Shown here in pieces: positions 12,530 to 27,553 of a stretch of 44,335 nt of DNA. The notes below the pieces were generated by a model. That model made no database searches and was not told where the DNA came from. It saw only the letters and a list, made by a program, of their open reading frames with translations. The stretch is taken from positions 1 through 44,335 of the forward strand of contig JASJQH010006906.1 of assembly GCA_040143965.1 (NCBI GenBank), read 5' to 3'. The DNA is from Basidiobolus ranarum (Eukaryota; Basidiobolomycota; Basidiobolomycetes; Basidiobolales). Positions within the stretch are counted from its first letter, which is position 1, and each line of letters starts with the position of its first letter. Made by a program: the position numbers and the translations under genes.

Positions 12530-13438
12530 TATTAGCCCAAACCTAAGTTCGCTTTACCCTGAAATCAAGGAAACTGTAAATAATGATTAGCACCTCTACA
12601 CTTTTAAAAACAAATGACAATTGTCACTACAAACAAGTCGGGCAATAGAATAAAGTATAACGCGTTCAGAATACTTGTATATATATTCTCGCTATCTCGA
12701 ATTGGGAAACGAGACAAGATTATTTAGTGAGAGGAGGTGGAATGTTATGCGTACCTTTATAAACTCAATTGCAAGGAATCTGTGTTTTCCAGACGAAGAA
12801 GTAGGTCAGGATTTAATACAATACTAATAGCTAATTCACGAAAATATTAGTCCCTATGGTGATAGGTTGATGCAATACAAATTGCAAGGCTGATTGCCAA
12901 TAGTGCCTTACATTACGGAAACCACACTAATCGTAGAAACAACGATACATACAATGTTATGCCAAGTATTCCACAAATTGCTTAAAATAACATGAAGCAG
13001 GCCACAGCCAAATATGTAATTTGAAAAACCAGTATTTTCCGGCGGGTTATGTTACCCCCAAATACATAAACCAAGTGAGAAGTCACTGAACACAGGTGTA
13101 AATTAAATGTGGATGTGCATTGTCTTTGATTTATCCAAAACATAGCTAAACACATGTACTTCGAATCCACACACATCAGGTTTAGGGTGTTAACTCATCC
13201 ATCTTTTTTACACATCTTTTACATATTATCTGAAAGCATTAATGATCATTTTGGGATGATTTACTGAAATACACCATTATCCATATAATTCTGATGACAG
13301 CTGAATTTAATATTTGTACGTGTTGTATTAGGAAACCAATTTATTGTGATCGACTAGGATATGCAACGAGACAGATTAGATTTCGCGTTTGTTTTTTAGC
13401 TAATACCTATTTTCTTCTGAACCAAAGTCAATAGTAAA
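12530..13438. other. Divergent promoter region, about 0.9 kb
   Basis: AT-rich stretch between two divergent genes (DIP2-like, minus; DDX42-like, plus). It presumably carries both promoters and 5' UTRs. I see no convincing ORF, tRNA or repeat in it. Confidence 0.5.
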
Positions 13439-16867
<3,429 letters not shown>

Positions 16868-17538
16868 AGTGATATATTCCAATGTTCTAAATTCCTTCGT
16901 ATGTATTCTTATGTTTGTTGCCACAATTACTCAATAAATTGAATAAGCTGTACATGTGGTATAGATTCTATTACTTGTTAATTGTTGAATTGTATTCGTT
17001 GCTATATCGTCACTGCATAAACCGCTCGAACCCGATCCAACCCAAAACAATCATGTATCTGGAATATGACGACTGAATTGGCGCTAAAATATCCTGATTA
17101 AACATAAATATCGAAAATATCGTTAGGAAGGTTTATTTACATACAATCAACCATCCGCAAAACAATCCGATGTTTCTAAACCGAACTGGGGTAAGATGTA
17201 ATTTAGATAATTAACCTACATCATCACTACCTACCTATATTCTATATAACCTCGTAATAAACTACATGCCACAACAGGTATAACCTATTAATTTATTATA
17301 TACTAACTTAAAGTTGTCCACACTAGTGTCGGTTCGATATACACGTCTCACCAAGACAAATGTTTATTTGTATAACTCTTGAAGCAAAATATATTTATTG
17401 ATCCACTTCAAGCAACGCCTATAAGCCTACAAGTATTCTTGGCATCTCTATAGATTATTTTGCTCCACCATTACTTCAAGCTACGCGAGTCTCCCCTTTA
17501 TTTTATCGTCGTCTTTTCCCCCCGGATTTAGTGTGGCT
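16868..17538. other. Intergenic spacer, 671 bp
   Basis: AT-rich spacer between two plus-strand genes. It holds the 3' UTR of the helicase (AATAAA at 16933-16938) and the promoter of the RasGEF gene. A pyrimidine-rich stretch ending in TTTAG lies just before the RasGEF ATG and could be a 5' UTR splice acceptor. No gene seen. Confidence 0.5.
16933..16938 (+). terminator. Poly(A) signal of DDX42-like gene
   Basis: AATAAA hexamer 66 bp after the stop codon of the helicase gene, in an AT-rich 3' flank. Confidence 0.5.
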
Positions 17539-20500
17539 ATGCAAGGGTTTGAAAACCATTTACGTACGGCCGCTACCCAGTTTTCCAATGGAGACTTGAA
17601 GGTACATCAATACATCCTGCCACCACACTTTTCTTCAAGCTCAACGTGTATTCCCTTTTATATTAATGACGTGAAATAGGAGGCGTATTTGAGCTACCTT
17701 TTTGCTGCGCAATCTTTATTGAGTAAATTATCGACAGAAGTGGTTTTTGAAGACAAGAGTAAGTTGACTCTGAATGTTTTCTTTATGTTCATTTTAAACT
17801 AAACTGTCCTGTTTTAAAGGCAGAATTAGTTCCCAGCCCGAATATATACAAAGTCTTTTTTCTATATCAACGAAATGTTTACGGTCAGCTGAGGACATCG
17901 TACGCAATCGGTGTGTTTACTCTCCTTCAACACATCCCTTGATTGAAGAAGAGGAAAAAGATGGCGATATTACGGATACTCCTATATCTGCTTCACCCAA
18001 TATTGTTACTGTCGAGGCTACACTTCCATTGATTCCCTTGTCTCCTTTAACTCAAATGTCAATAATTCATTCAAGCTCCTTAGCATCTGCGAGTCAAAAG
18101 TTAACGCTCGCCAAACGTTCCAAGACTCCTGTTGGATTACCTACTCTAAGAAGATTAACAGAGGATGTTCGTATTCAGCGTGGAAAATTAGATTCCATCA
18201 ACAAACAAATCAAGTCAGTTGCTGATGTAGTGATTTCGAGTTGGAATCCGGATGCCTTAGCAAAGCAATTAACTATAATTGAAGCGCAACTTTTCTCCAA
18301 ACTATCTATCAAAGGTGATTTTCTTTCCGCTAAACCACGTACGACTAAGATTCAAGGATGTCTCGATTTCCATCGGTATATTACGAATAGTATCACTCAT
18401 CAGATAATTGCTGGTTCAGAGGTCAGTAATTCTGCGACTCGTGAACATCCTAGAGACTATATAATCGCTCATGTTATTCGAGCCGCTTATTTGCTGCTGC
18501 ATGTTTACCGAAATTTCAGTGGGTTCGCTGCTATCATTAAGGCTCTAACAAGCCCTGAAGTCAGACGTTTAAGAAAGTCCTGGAAAAAGGTGCCCAGTAA
18601 AACGAAAGAAATGCTGAAAGATCTTAGTAGACATATCAAAGAAGAAAACAAGTTTCGCTCGTATCATGATGCTTTATCTTATAAACTTGGAGAAACCAAG
18701 GAGTTCGGCCCTGGATTGGTGGCTATTCCGTGGATAGAAAGACACCTGGAAAAGTTGGAGGCAGTGCTAAAATCGTATTCCACAGGACGAAAATCCGATG
18801 CAAACAAGTTCGATCCAAGTGTATATCTTTCCGAGCCAGGGGCACGCAAGTTAGAAACAATCTTGTTTACTCTGGAGCAATGCCAAGGAAACCCTTCAGA
18901 AGATCAATTTACAGTAGAAAGACAGAAAACTCCCAGAAGAAGAACTTTCATGGAAATTGATGGTGCAAAGTCACAAATTGCATTGCCATCCAATCTTTTA
19001 GATATTGGTGGAACTGATCTTGCTCTTCATCATTGGCTTGTGTCTCGTGTTTACCTAACAAGGTACCAGCTTTGGGAGGAGAGTTTGGAATACGAATCGC
19101 CGGCATTTGGCGAGCTTGTCCCTACCTTTGTCAAAGAAAATGGCCAAACTCTGATTGAATCCCATCACATGGGTCACCATACAGATACCCCTCACTTCGA
19201 AGACGTGGGGCAATTCAACGACTATTTCCCATCTGAAGGAGACCATCCTCCTATGGATCTGGATAGAATGGAATCTGTAGACGAGTTCTTATCGTTTTTA
19301 GATCAAGATTTGATCGAGTCCTCCACTCCCAATACAGTTCTTCCTAGCGCAAAAGACTATCAATACAACAACCCCTGGGATGAAGGTGACCATACTCCAA
19401 GCCCAACGATAGCCCAGACCCCAAATAGTCATCAGCCCTCTGTTGAGAGAGTATTCGAGGAAACTTCTCCAATCATGTCAGGTTCGGCAGCTGACTCTGA
19501 AATTCTAAGGCGGTTTAAATCGGATCTCCCTGGTCATCGAAATGGTATCCTCTTCAACTCGGTCAAGCCTTCCTCGGCGTTCAACAATGTCTTTGGAGGT
19601 AATTATTTCTTGAAGCCGAGATTTGGATAACGTACAACTCGACTAACATTATTTTTAATTAGATGATTACGATAGCTCATGCAACTCCAGTCCTTTGCCC
19701 TCCAATAGACGCTCAATATTTATCCCTGATGTTGATCCTCTAACTAAAGATTCTAATGAAATTGCTGCCGCTGCCTCCATTCCTACAAATGGAGTGCAAG
19801 CCGATTCTCAGCAATCCCCATCGGGTTCATTGAGTGAACATTCAGATAGTCAGCACTCCGATGCTGAAGAGGACCAGAGCAACGTAGAAGTTGAGAGTGG
19901 TGATCATAAGTTGCTAGATACGGGGGACACGCAAGAGTTCCTCTCGACCTTGTATTTTTCTACTGTTGATATGAATCACGAGAATAATGATCTCGATGAG
20001 TCCTCAGCTTTAGAAAGTATGCACGGCAATCGAGAAGTGCCGGCAATCCAACCTTCCAAAGGCGACAATGATCCGATCTCCCCCAACGGAGTTGACGAGC
20101 ATCATCACCCTTCTGATACTCCAGAGAGCGAACAACTTGAGTCGCTTGGCGAACTAAATGAACCAATATCAACCGAGAAAACAATAGAAGATATCAACGA
20201 ACTCAATGCCACTCCACCGAGTCGGCAACTCGACACTGAACAGGACATATATACAGCAGTCGAATCAGAGGTAAATGAAGATGTGAGCTTCGACGAAGGC
20301 GATACAAAACAAGAGATTTCAAATGCTCAAGATGAAACCCTTGAATTCATCAAAGATAGTAGCTACGATCCTGTAGACGCACCTCAAGAATTGGACCGCA
20401 CAAGCGAGTTGAATGTTGATCCATTGACGAGTAGCTTGCCAGACACTCCTTTTAGTCAAAAGGAAGCGGCCTTGGTTGTACCTGACTTCCAGGAGGATGG

Positions 20501-20765
20501 TGATAATAGTTCTGAAGAGGAGCCTAGAAAATTTCTATCTTTGGAGAAATTGATTCGATTAAATGAACTTGACTATGTTGAGGAGAAGAGTGATGGTGAC
20601 ACTTCCATCACAATCAGCGACGATGAGGCTGGTACTGATACGAAACAAGCAACTGAATACAAGCAGGACTATCGCAAGCCGAATGGTAGAACTGGACCCG
20701 ATTACAATAGCGATGATAGTATTAAAATGAACAACTCCGATCACAACGACAATCCAGATTCTTGA
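17539..20765 (+). CDS. MIT-like plus RasGEF domain guanine exchange factor with acidic tail
   Basis: Predicted Ras-family GTPase activator. Four exons, all in phase: 17539-17601, 17680-17758, 17820-19598 and 19663-20765, giving 1,007 residues. Residues 1-80 are helical and MIT-like (AATQFSNGDLKEAYLSYLFAA, cut here as a hairpin of helices). Residues about 150-400 form a RasGEF catalytic core: SSWNPDALAKQLTIIEAQLF at its start, then IRAAYLLLHVYRNFSGFAAI, then LTSPEVRRLRKSW, then LVAIPWIERHLEKLE; these match the family's conserved helices and hairpin region. The remaining 600 residues are Ser-, Asp- and Glu-rich and look disordered, with repeated acidic patches. There is no obvious SH3, RasGEF-N or PH domain. 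Known yeast RasGEFs (Cdc25, Sdc25, Ste6) lack an MIT-like domain, so this layout is unusual. RasGEF call firm; MIT call moderate. Start chosen as the first ATG before in-phase exons. Confidence 0.85.
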
Positions 20766-21070
20766 TTGATATCACACTATGGCAACCCTTCTTCCTTTCC
20801 AATACTCATTTGATATCATATATACCATTTCCTTTACCTTATCGCCACATTGAATCGTGTCTGTGTACGTGTATAAACCTTTTTCATAGTTGACTTTATT
20901 ATTACTATTTATGTTGTTTCCTCCTACAGTCCTTCATCCAATACTTCCGGATTTTTGTGAATCACATCTTCGTCAATAAAAGTATATTTATTTGTTGATC
21001 TGTTGGAGGATGAGGAATATGGCCTCACTAATCAAGTTCCTCATTTATAAGTCCGCCTTCTATCCAAGAA
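20766..21070. other. Convergent 3' spacer, 305 bp
   Basis: Spacer between the stops of the RasGEF gene (plus) and the beta-barrel gene (minus). It contains the RasGEF poly(A) signal AATAAA at 20975-20980. No gene seen. Confidence 0.5.
20975..20980 (+). terminator. Poly(A) signal of RasGEF gene
   Basis: AATAAA about 210 bp after the RasGEF stop codon in a T-rich 3' flank. Confidence 0.4.
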
Positions 21071-22475
21071 TCAACCTCCTAAATGGATTGACAAGCTAGC
21101 ACGTACATCATTAGGATTAAGTTTACTACGAACATTAAATCCCACTCCAATAGCGACCGATACAGCTGGTATTGTACGACTAGTCCCTATGCCAAATAAC
21201 AAGTCAACATCGCCGTTTGAGGTAACGCGAAGCTTGACTGCAGAGCGATTGCTTAGTTGCCATGCACCCCCCACACGTAACACACTCTCAGGAATTGTTG
21301 GCTCTGAATGAATATTTTGATTGATAACACGCTCGAATTCGCCGGCTAGAGTGACTGCTCTTCCGTAATAGAGTACCTTATGTAAATAACCGCCCACTAT
21401 ACGGGATTGTCCATCAGTAGAGAGGACATCCAAGGCCGATACACTGATTTTATATTGATTTGGCTATCGTAGATCAATATTTACCATGAGAAGTCAACGA
21501 GGTTAATATGCAAAGAGCAAAAAATCAACTTGAAGAAAATTGACATTACCATCTCTGAACCGCTTAAATTGTTAAAAACATCACTAGTGTATACTCCAAC
21601 TAAATCGATTTTTTGAAGGGCCAAAAGGGGTTCAATTGCCAACGTAGAGGGATTCCTAAATTTATTTAGAAATTCTTCTCTAGTATGGAGTCGACAACCA
21701 AGTTGTATTTTTTGATTTCTATAAACAATCCAACCACCCATCTTCCTTTTGAGGGGGTTATAAGACGTCTCCATAGTGAAATTCTGGGTTTTAAGGCCGC
21801 CAGCTATTTCCAAATCATAGATGTCAATGGGTTTTTCTTTGGTGAAAGCTTGCTCCGTTTTTCCTCGTAAAGCTAAGTAATTCTTATGTGTTGCAAGATC
21901 ACCATAACTACCCAGAATTAGTGTAAAGACCAAAAGTTAGTTGTCACACAGTATATTATTTAAACAAAGGGTATGCAATTTACCTTAATATGAAAGATTG
22001 AACACTGTTGGTACTGAGGAATAATCTTAATGCAGTCAAACCATCGCCCACACTAAACGTAATAGAGAGCAAACGTATTGGTTACGTGTAGAAAAGCAAA
22101 GATTTAAAAACAGTGAAATAACCATATGTAAGATTTCCCTGAACTACGTGTAGCCTCATTGAAATACTTCACTCCAACCTCCTACGATACAGATGAAGAA
22201 AAGAATATACTTTCAACTAAAGTTCTATTTACGTAGAAAATACAGAATATTCCCACCACTCCCGGCTCAGGGTTTAGTGAAAATGCAATACTGGTATCGT
22301 TGTAGTTACTGTGTAGACATCTCTTGATTTCCTTTGTTAATAGTTCGAAGCTATTTAGGTATCTAACACACAATAGTTGTTATCCCACTTGTTTGCCTAC
22401 CCAAAGTATGTAAGGGTCAAGTTACCTTGTTTTAGGTATTGGGAAAACGGGGAAATCAAAAATAGGATTTATCAT
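21071..22475 (-). CDS. Probable mitochondrial outer-membrane beta-barrel (porin/Tom40-like), unassigned
   Basis: About seven exons join in phase from the ATG at 22475 (MINPIFDFPVFPIPKTR, then YLNSFELLTKEIKRC) to the stop at 21071, giving 352 residues, close to Tom40 and VDAC size. No signal peptide. After a short N-terminal segment the protein shows many alternating polar/hydrophobic stretches of 8-12 residues (RIVGGYLHKVLYYGRAVTLA, VLRVGGAWQLSNRSAVKLRV, AVSVAIGVGFNVRS) and ends in RASLSIHLGG, which looks like a last strand with a possible beta-signal. This pattern suits a eukaryotic 19-stranded barrel. I could not match it to VDAC, Tom40, Mdm10 or Sam50 by motif, so it may be a divergent Tom40/porin or a separate barrel family. 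The fold call is inference from composition and length. The gene is divergent from the phosphoglycerate dehydrogenase gene. Confidence 0.6.
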
Positions 22476-23787
22476 ACTAGAGGTGTTTTAATGCAACAAG
22501 CAAATAGCCTAATTTCCCCATATATTTGACATCTACAAGCATAAGCTATATCGTCACCTCTTCGACTTCAAATCAGCCATCAAAGTCCCCCCCCCTTTTT
22601 AATATTGCAATTGATTGGCCGCCTAAGCAACGACCAGCTTTACTGCAAAATGATTAACAAACACCATGCACTCCGACTGTAAATTAAAGCACCACAATTC
22701 CACAGAGGTCTTGCAACATCTCTGTACACTTCTAAGCCGTGACATTTAACCTCACCTAAAAAGAAGTATCTTCAGCCATCGAGAACCCTAGCTCTGATGA
22801 GCAACCTGGCGGCACTTGCTCGCAACTCCTCCTAACATCAGGTCAAACTTGGTAATGGTATTAGGGAGGATTGATTTACACAGCTTATCGATCAAAATTC
22901 AGGCTGAAGATAACTGATAACAGAGCATGATAAACCCTTATCTCGATTCTTATCTTACTCCCATCACTCAGTAGCAATCACATGAAAGCAACTTGTCTAA
23001 CCGATCAACAAGCTAGCAAGCTTGACAGGCGATATACCATGTTTTAAGTTACTAAGGCTATTGGTTACATGTCACTACCTGTCATTAATAATGACATATT
23101 ACGCCAATTAAGGAAATGTGCACTATAACCTCCACTTGAAATAACCGAGAGCAGAGCCAATCATTCGCTAGGAATGGGCTATTTCCTGAATTGACCCTTG
23201 ACCCACTAATTTGATAAACCGTTAAAATGTTGATTGGTAAAAGACTACCCAGTCCTAATACAGATCGCACGCAATAGCCAAGAAGCGAAAGTCCAATTTG
23301 GCATGCGATATGTTGTTTTGGGCAATGATGGTGCAAGTGAAAGTTTATCCGACAGGAAGTGATTCTAAAAAGAAAGCCCAACAACGGTAAAAGTTGATTA
23401 TTATGTTGGTTTTATTCAATCCAATTTCATGTAGTACCCGCATGCACCAATCTAGTTGAGTCAAATACTGAATGACGAATATGACAACCCTGTTTTCCAA
23501 GAAAATACCTGAATGTGAGAATTCATAGGAAAGTAGGGGAATTGCTATAATTAAAACAGTGGCATTATTGCCGCATGACTGCTCCTTGTAGCTCTCATCA
23601 GATCAATTTAGTCAATGAAAGGGTTTATCTGAGTTGGTCATGGTGACTTGGATAACAATATCCAATGACTGATTTACAAATTTTTAATCCTTTCAAATAA
23701 ATAGAGACGCCAAATTCTACGGTGTTAATTATCTTCCATCTCGACGTCTAAGTACACGTTTCCTTCTAATCTATTCCATTTATCAAT
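22476..23787. other. Divergent intergenic region, 1.3 kb
   Basis: Longest gene-free stretch in the window, between two divergent genes. It has a C-homopolymer followed by T's near 22587 and a dense cluster of GATA motifs at 22884-22954. No ORF or RNA gene is convincing. The immediate upstream region of the dehydrogenase gene is AT-rich. Confidence 0.5.
22884..22954. promoter_or_regulatory. Cluster of six GATA-factor-like sites
   Basis: Six GATAA cores lie within 71 bp: on the plus strand at 22909, 22916 and 22929; on the minus strand (TTATC) at 22884, 22938 and 22950. Fungal GATA factors (nitrogen or iron regulators) bind such sites, often in clusters. The cluster sits about 410-480 bp upstream of the beta-barrel gene and about 835-905 bp upstream of the dehydrogenase gene. 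Occupancy is inference. Confidence 0.45.
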
Positions 23788-25144
23788 ATGGTTAGCGACA
23801 GCTTCACTCAACACTTCCAAAACAACACCACACAGTTCAAGCAACTCAGACCTCTTAATAGTGGTGATATTAAGATTCTTTTGCTTGAGAATGTGAACAC
23901 AGCTGCCGTAGAAATGCTTACCAAACAGGGTTACCAGGTATGACATAGAGTATTTCACACAGTCCTTCATTTATTCTAAATATTGATTTCTACACTAGGT
24001 CGAACATCACACCAAAGCTTTGCCCGAGGACGTGTTAATAGAGAAGATTCGCGATGTCAGTGCTATTGGTATCAGAAGCAAGACAAAACTCAGCGCTCGC
24101 GTTCTCAAGGAAGCCAAAGAGCTTCTCCTAATTGGTTGTTTCTGCATTGGTACCAACCAAGTTGACCTTGAGGTTGCCACTAAGCAAGGAATCGCCGTAT
24201 TCAATTCTCCTTTTAGTAATAGTCGCAGTGTTGCCGAGATGGTCATCTCCAACATCATCAGTTTGGCCCGACAATTCGGAGACCGTAACAAAGAAATGCA
24301 CCAAGGTATCTGGAATAAGGTTTCTGCCAATTGCTATGAAATCAGAGGAAAGAAGCTTGGTATTATTGGTTACGGTCACATCGGATCTCAGCTTAGTGTA
24401 TTAGCAGAATCCATGGGTATGCAAGTAATTTTCTATGACGTTCTTCAACTGATGCCCCTTGGTACCGCAAGAACCTGCAGCTCCCTTGAGGAGCTTTTGG
24501 AGAGTGCCGACTTTGTTACCCTTCACGTTCCAGAGACCCCAGAAACCAAGAACATGATTAGCAAACAACAACTAGCTAGAATGCGCAAGGGTTCTTATTT
24601 GATTAATGCTAGTCGTGGAACTGTTGTAGATATTCCTGAATTGGCTGCTGCTTTGAAGTCTGGCCATTTGGCTGGTGCCGCTGTCGACGTATATCCTCAG
24701 GAGCCTCGTGCTAATGGAGATGGTTTTGTCAACGAACTTCAAGGTTGTCCCAATACTATCCTTACCCCTCATATTGGTGGATCTACCGAGGAAGCCCAAT
24801 CCATGATTGGTGTTGAAGTTGCCACTGCTATCATCAAGTACGTGAATTATGGTACCAGTCTTGGTGCAGTTAACTTCCCCCAAGTCGACCTCCGTGCTAT
24901 CCGTGCAAATGAATCCAAGACCATCCGTGTCATCCATACCCATCACAATGTTCCAGGTGTATTGAAGGAGGTCAATAACATTTTGTCTAATCACAATGTG
25001 GAGAAACAAATTTGTGATTCTACTGGGGACATTGCTTATCTTATGGCTGATCTAACGATTAGCGAAGGTGAGGAAGATTTGCACAAGCTTTACGAAAGAG
25101 TTGCTGCTACTCCTGAAACCATTATGACTCGTGTGTTATATTAA
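23788..25144 (+). CDS. D-3-phosphoglycerate dehydrogenase
   Basis: First step of serine synthesis: NAD-dependent oxidation of 3-phosphoglycerate to 3-phosphohydroxypyruvate in the cytosol (yeast Ser3/Ser33, E. coli SerA). Two exons, 23788-23937 and 23999-25144, with a 61-nt intron; 431 residues, near the usual 410-470. The start ATG gives MVSDSFTQHFQ in phase with the main ORF. Seen in order: substrate domain (GCFCIGTNQVDL), NAD-binding loop (IGYGHIGSQL), the catalytic Arg (NASRGTVVD), Glu (VDVYPQEP) and His (LTPHIGGSTEEAQ), and a C-terminal ACT domain (HHNVPGVLKEVNNIL), the module for serine feedback in this family. It is the SerA short type. AATAAA follows at 25267. Very confident. Confidence 0.97.
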
Positions 25145-25266
25145 TCTTCTTTGACCCTTGCCTTTATCTCACATCATGTATAGACATTTAGCCCCCCTTC
25201 ACCATTTAATTCGCATTTGTCTATATGTGTGACATTGCTCACTCCATATAGAACTTTGTGCATGTT

Positions 25267-25272
25267 AATAAA
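25267..25272 (+). terminator. Poly(A) signal of phosphoglycerate dehydrogenase gene
   Basis: AATAAA about 120 bp after the stop codon. Confidence 0.45.
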
Positions 25273-25370
25273 TATCATACACAATTAACCCCTTAGACGA
25301 TTTGACATTGGAAATGGTTTATGATTATTATGATTATTATTATGCATTGATCACCGCCAGGCAAAGCTTA

Positions 25371-26833
25371 TCATTCATGGATCTCCACCAGGTAAAGCTT
25401 CGACAATTCTTCTACCATATTATTCAAGTATGACATGACAGTATGTTCATCTTCGTTGGATAACGTGTTCACTTCGCATGTGGCATGAGTGAATTCCTTT
25501 TCGAATTCTTTCACAATCAAAGTAATAACGATATCCTAAGGCCACATCTGAATAAATATCCATAATTTGATACATTTACTAAGAAAAAAGAAACCTACGT
25601 TGGATTGAAAACGAAATCCAGCCCCTAAAGGAATTCCCTGGGTTGGGTTCAACTTGAATAGCTTTCGCAATGGTGATAAAGGAACATTCACCTTGGTAGA
25701 AGAACCCTCAAGTTCACAGTCGTTAAGAAACTCTTTCTTACACTAAATGAAAACGAAGGTTGGTATGGATGTAAACAGTGGATTTTCTGGAAATACTCAC
25801 CTGATGTACGAGGTACAATCCAAATTCATGGTGGGTACTCAATAATTTCCCAGTACCTGGGCTCGGGAAGTCAACTCTAACCGTAACTATATACTGAATG
25901 TAAAATGGTTGAGTAAGCACTCGAGTTTGAAAAATGCTTCAAGTAAACGTTATACTTGGGAAAATTCGGGTGGTGTCAATAATAATTCAATGCTCACTGC
26001 GGAGAATGGTTCGAGGGTGATCAATTCAGAATCCAGTTTGGATGCCAGACTACTATCGAAGATGGGGGTCATACTATTTGGATGTAATATATGCAGCTAT
26101 GAGAGTAAAGAACATTATACACGCTAAATGTACGTATACTAACCTCTTGGCCATCGAAGAGTTCTGGGATATTAGATAAGAGCTGGATTTAATATGTTCC
26201 AAATCAAAGGGTGTCTATGGAAGGATAGAAATCAGTAATACATCATAACAACCATTTCAAATATGAACTTCGTCTACCTCTTCCGCACCTTCACGAGGTT
26301 TAAATTCGATATGGCAGATAACTTTAGAAACTGGCATCTGGCTATTGTTACTTATCGTAAGAAATAAACGGGGTTTCCCTTCTTCGTCAATAATGACAGT
26401 TTCTTGAAAAAAAATTTAAAATAGGTTTCGAGAAAGCAATAATCGTAAACCCATTACTTGTACGAACACTGATTCGTAAAAAATGTTCCATCACCGAATT
26501 CATAGTTTGTGTCATTTCCAGACTTTGTCGTAAGTTGGTTGCCATAGTCTGTTTAAAAGCAATAAAAGTCAATAACTTGTTGGGTATACCAGGAGGATTA
26601 GTCCTAATTTCATACCGAATATACAGTTCCAAGTGTATTCTGCATTCCTTCGATACTTTGAGCCATTACAGAAGCAACATTATTTCTATTTTATATATAT
26701 AAAGCACTATTAGTATGCTGAGTATCATATAAACAAATCCGCTTTTAGCAGCTAGGTTGTTAGTTACGTACAAAGGGGAATCATTCCTTACTTCGTCCTC
26801 TTTAGCGTTTGTAGTTTTTTTTGAAGTCGACAT
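25371..26833 (-). CDS. Unknown protein, N-terminal helices plus beta-sandwich-like core
   Basis: Not recognised. About eight short exons splice in phase from the ATG at 26833 (MSTSKKTTNAKEDE) to the stop at 25371, giving about 306 residues. Exon 3 begins after a GTAATG donor within CGTACAAGTAATG, which keeps the frame (RISVRT then KTVIIDEEG). Residues 25-70 are helical (ASVMAQSIEGMQNTLG, LRQSLEMTQTMNSVMEHF). Residues 75-210 look beta-rich (GKPRLFLTISNNSQMPVS, VICHIEFKPREG, ELITLEPFSAVSIELLL, TVRVDFPSPGTGK), like an adaptin-ear or immunoglobulin-type sandwich. The end is helical again. No signal peptide or membrane segment. Consistent splice phases support a real gene; a role as a complex subunit is only a guess. 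The fold-back element begins about 190 bp upstream of its start. Confidence 0.7.
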
Positions 26834-27025
26834 GTTAAGTTAACGTCTTCCAAGTTGTTTCAATTGGATATATATTTATTTGAATCTTGGCTGAACTTTT
26901 TTTTCGAAAATTGGGCATTGTTATTACGATTCTAATGTTGACGTCTTCCAGTGATTATACACACAGGAATTAACCAAATCAATGCTAAGATATTTCTAAA
27001 TTCATTTTTTTAAATAAAAAGGGGG

Positions 27026-27447
27026 TCAGAAAGTTTCAGTGTTTGTTCGTAACAAGGTAGGAGCCAAACACCTAGTATCACCGTCTTTCCTCCGAAGAGG
27101 AATGAGTAATCAACTGGAAACATTCATCATGATTGTTGAACTTCTAAATAGAAGGACATTAACATCGATTCACACTCCACACACGACGCTTATATTGATT
27201 TATGGAATTTATGGGATGTGATTTATGTAGATACCACTGGAAATCCTTTTTCAGAATCCCACATTCAGAATGGAAATATAAAAGCACAACGCTTTATTAA
27301 GGATTCAGTGTTAATGTCCTTCTATTTAGAAGTTCAACAATCATGATGAATGTTTCCAATTGATTACTCATTCCTCTTGGGAGGAAAGACGGTGATACTA
27401 GGTGTTTGGCTCCTACCTTGTTACGAACAAACACTGAAACTTTCTGA
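27026..27447. mobile_element. Fold-back (MITE-like) element with 138-bp inverted arms
   Basis: Left arm 27026-27163 and right arm 27310-27447 are reverse complements over 138 bp with only two mismatches seen, separated by a 146-bp unique spacer. The arms start TCAGAAAGTTTCAGTG and end GGACATTAAC. Poly-A/T sequence flanks both sides, and a TTTAAAT heptamer occurs just outside each end (near 27009 and 27459), a possible but unproven target duplication. No transposase is encoded, so it would be a non-autonomous DNA element; the arm identity implies recent insertion or gene conversion. If transcribed it would fold into a long hairpin. It lies between two minus-strand genes. An alternative is a locally formed inverted duplication. 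Confidence 0.8.
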
Positions 27448-27553
27448 TCTTTTTTACTTTAAATTGTACTAAAACCAAAACCTGACTTTAAGCTGATTCG
27501 TTTTTCATATTTATTTACATACAAATCTATGATCAATATATACAGAATTGAAA

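Noticed and set aside
17020-17050. tRNA gene suggested by a GGTTCGAGC-like word on the minus strand
   Set aside because: The flanking bases do not form a T stem and no box A or acceptor stem is present.
24007-25009. Several long minus-strand and alternate-frame open frames over the dehydrogenase gene
   Set aside because: They shadow a strongly conserved phosphoglycerate dehydrogenase and have no family resemblance of their own.
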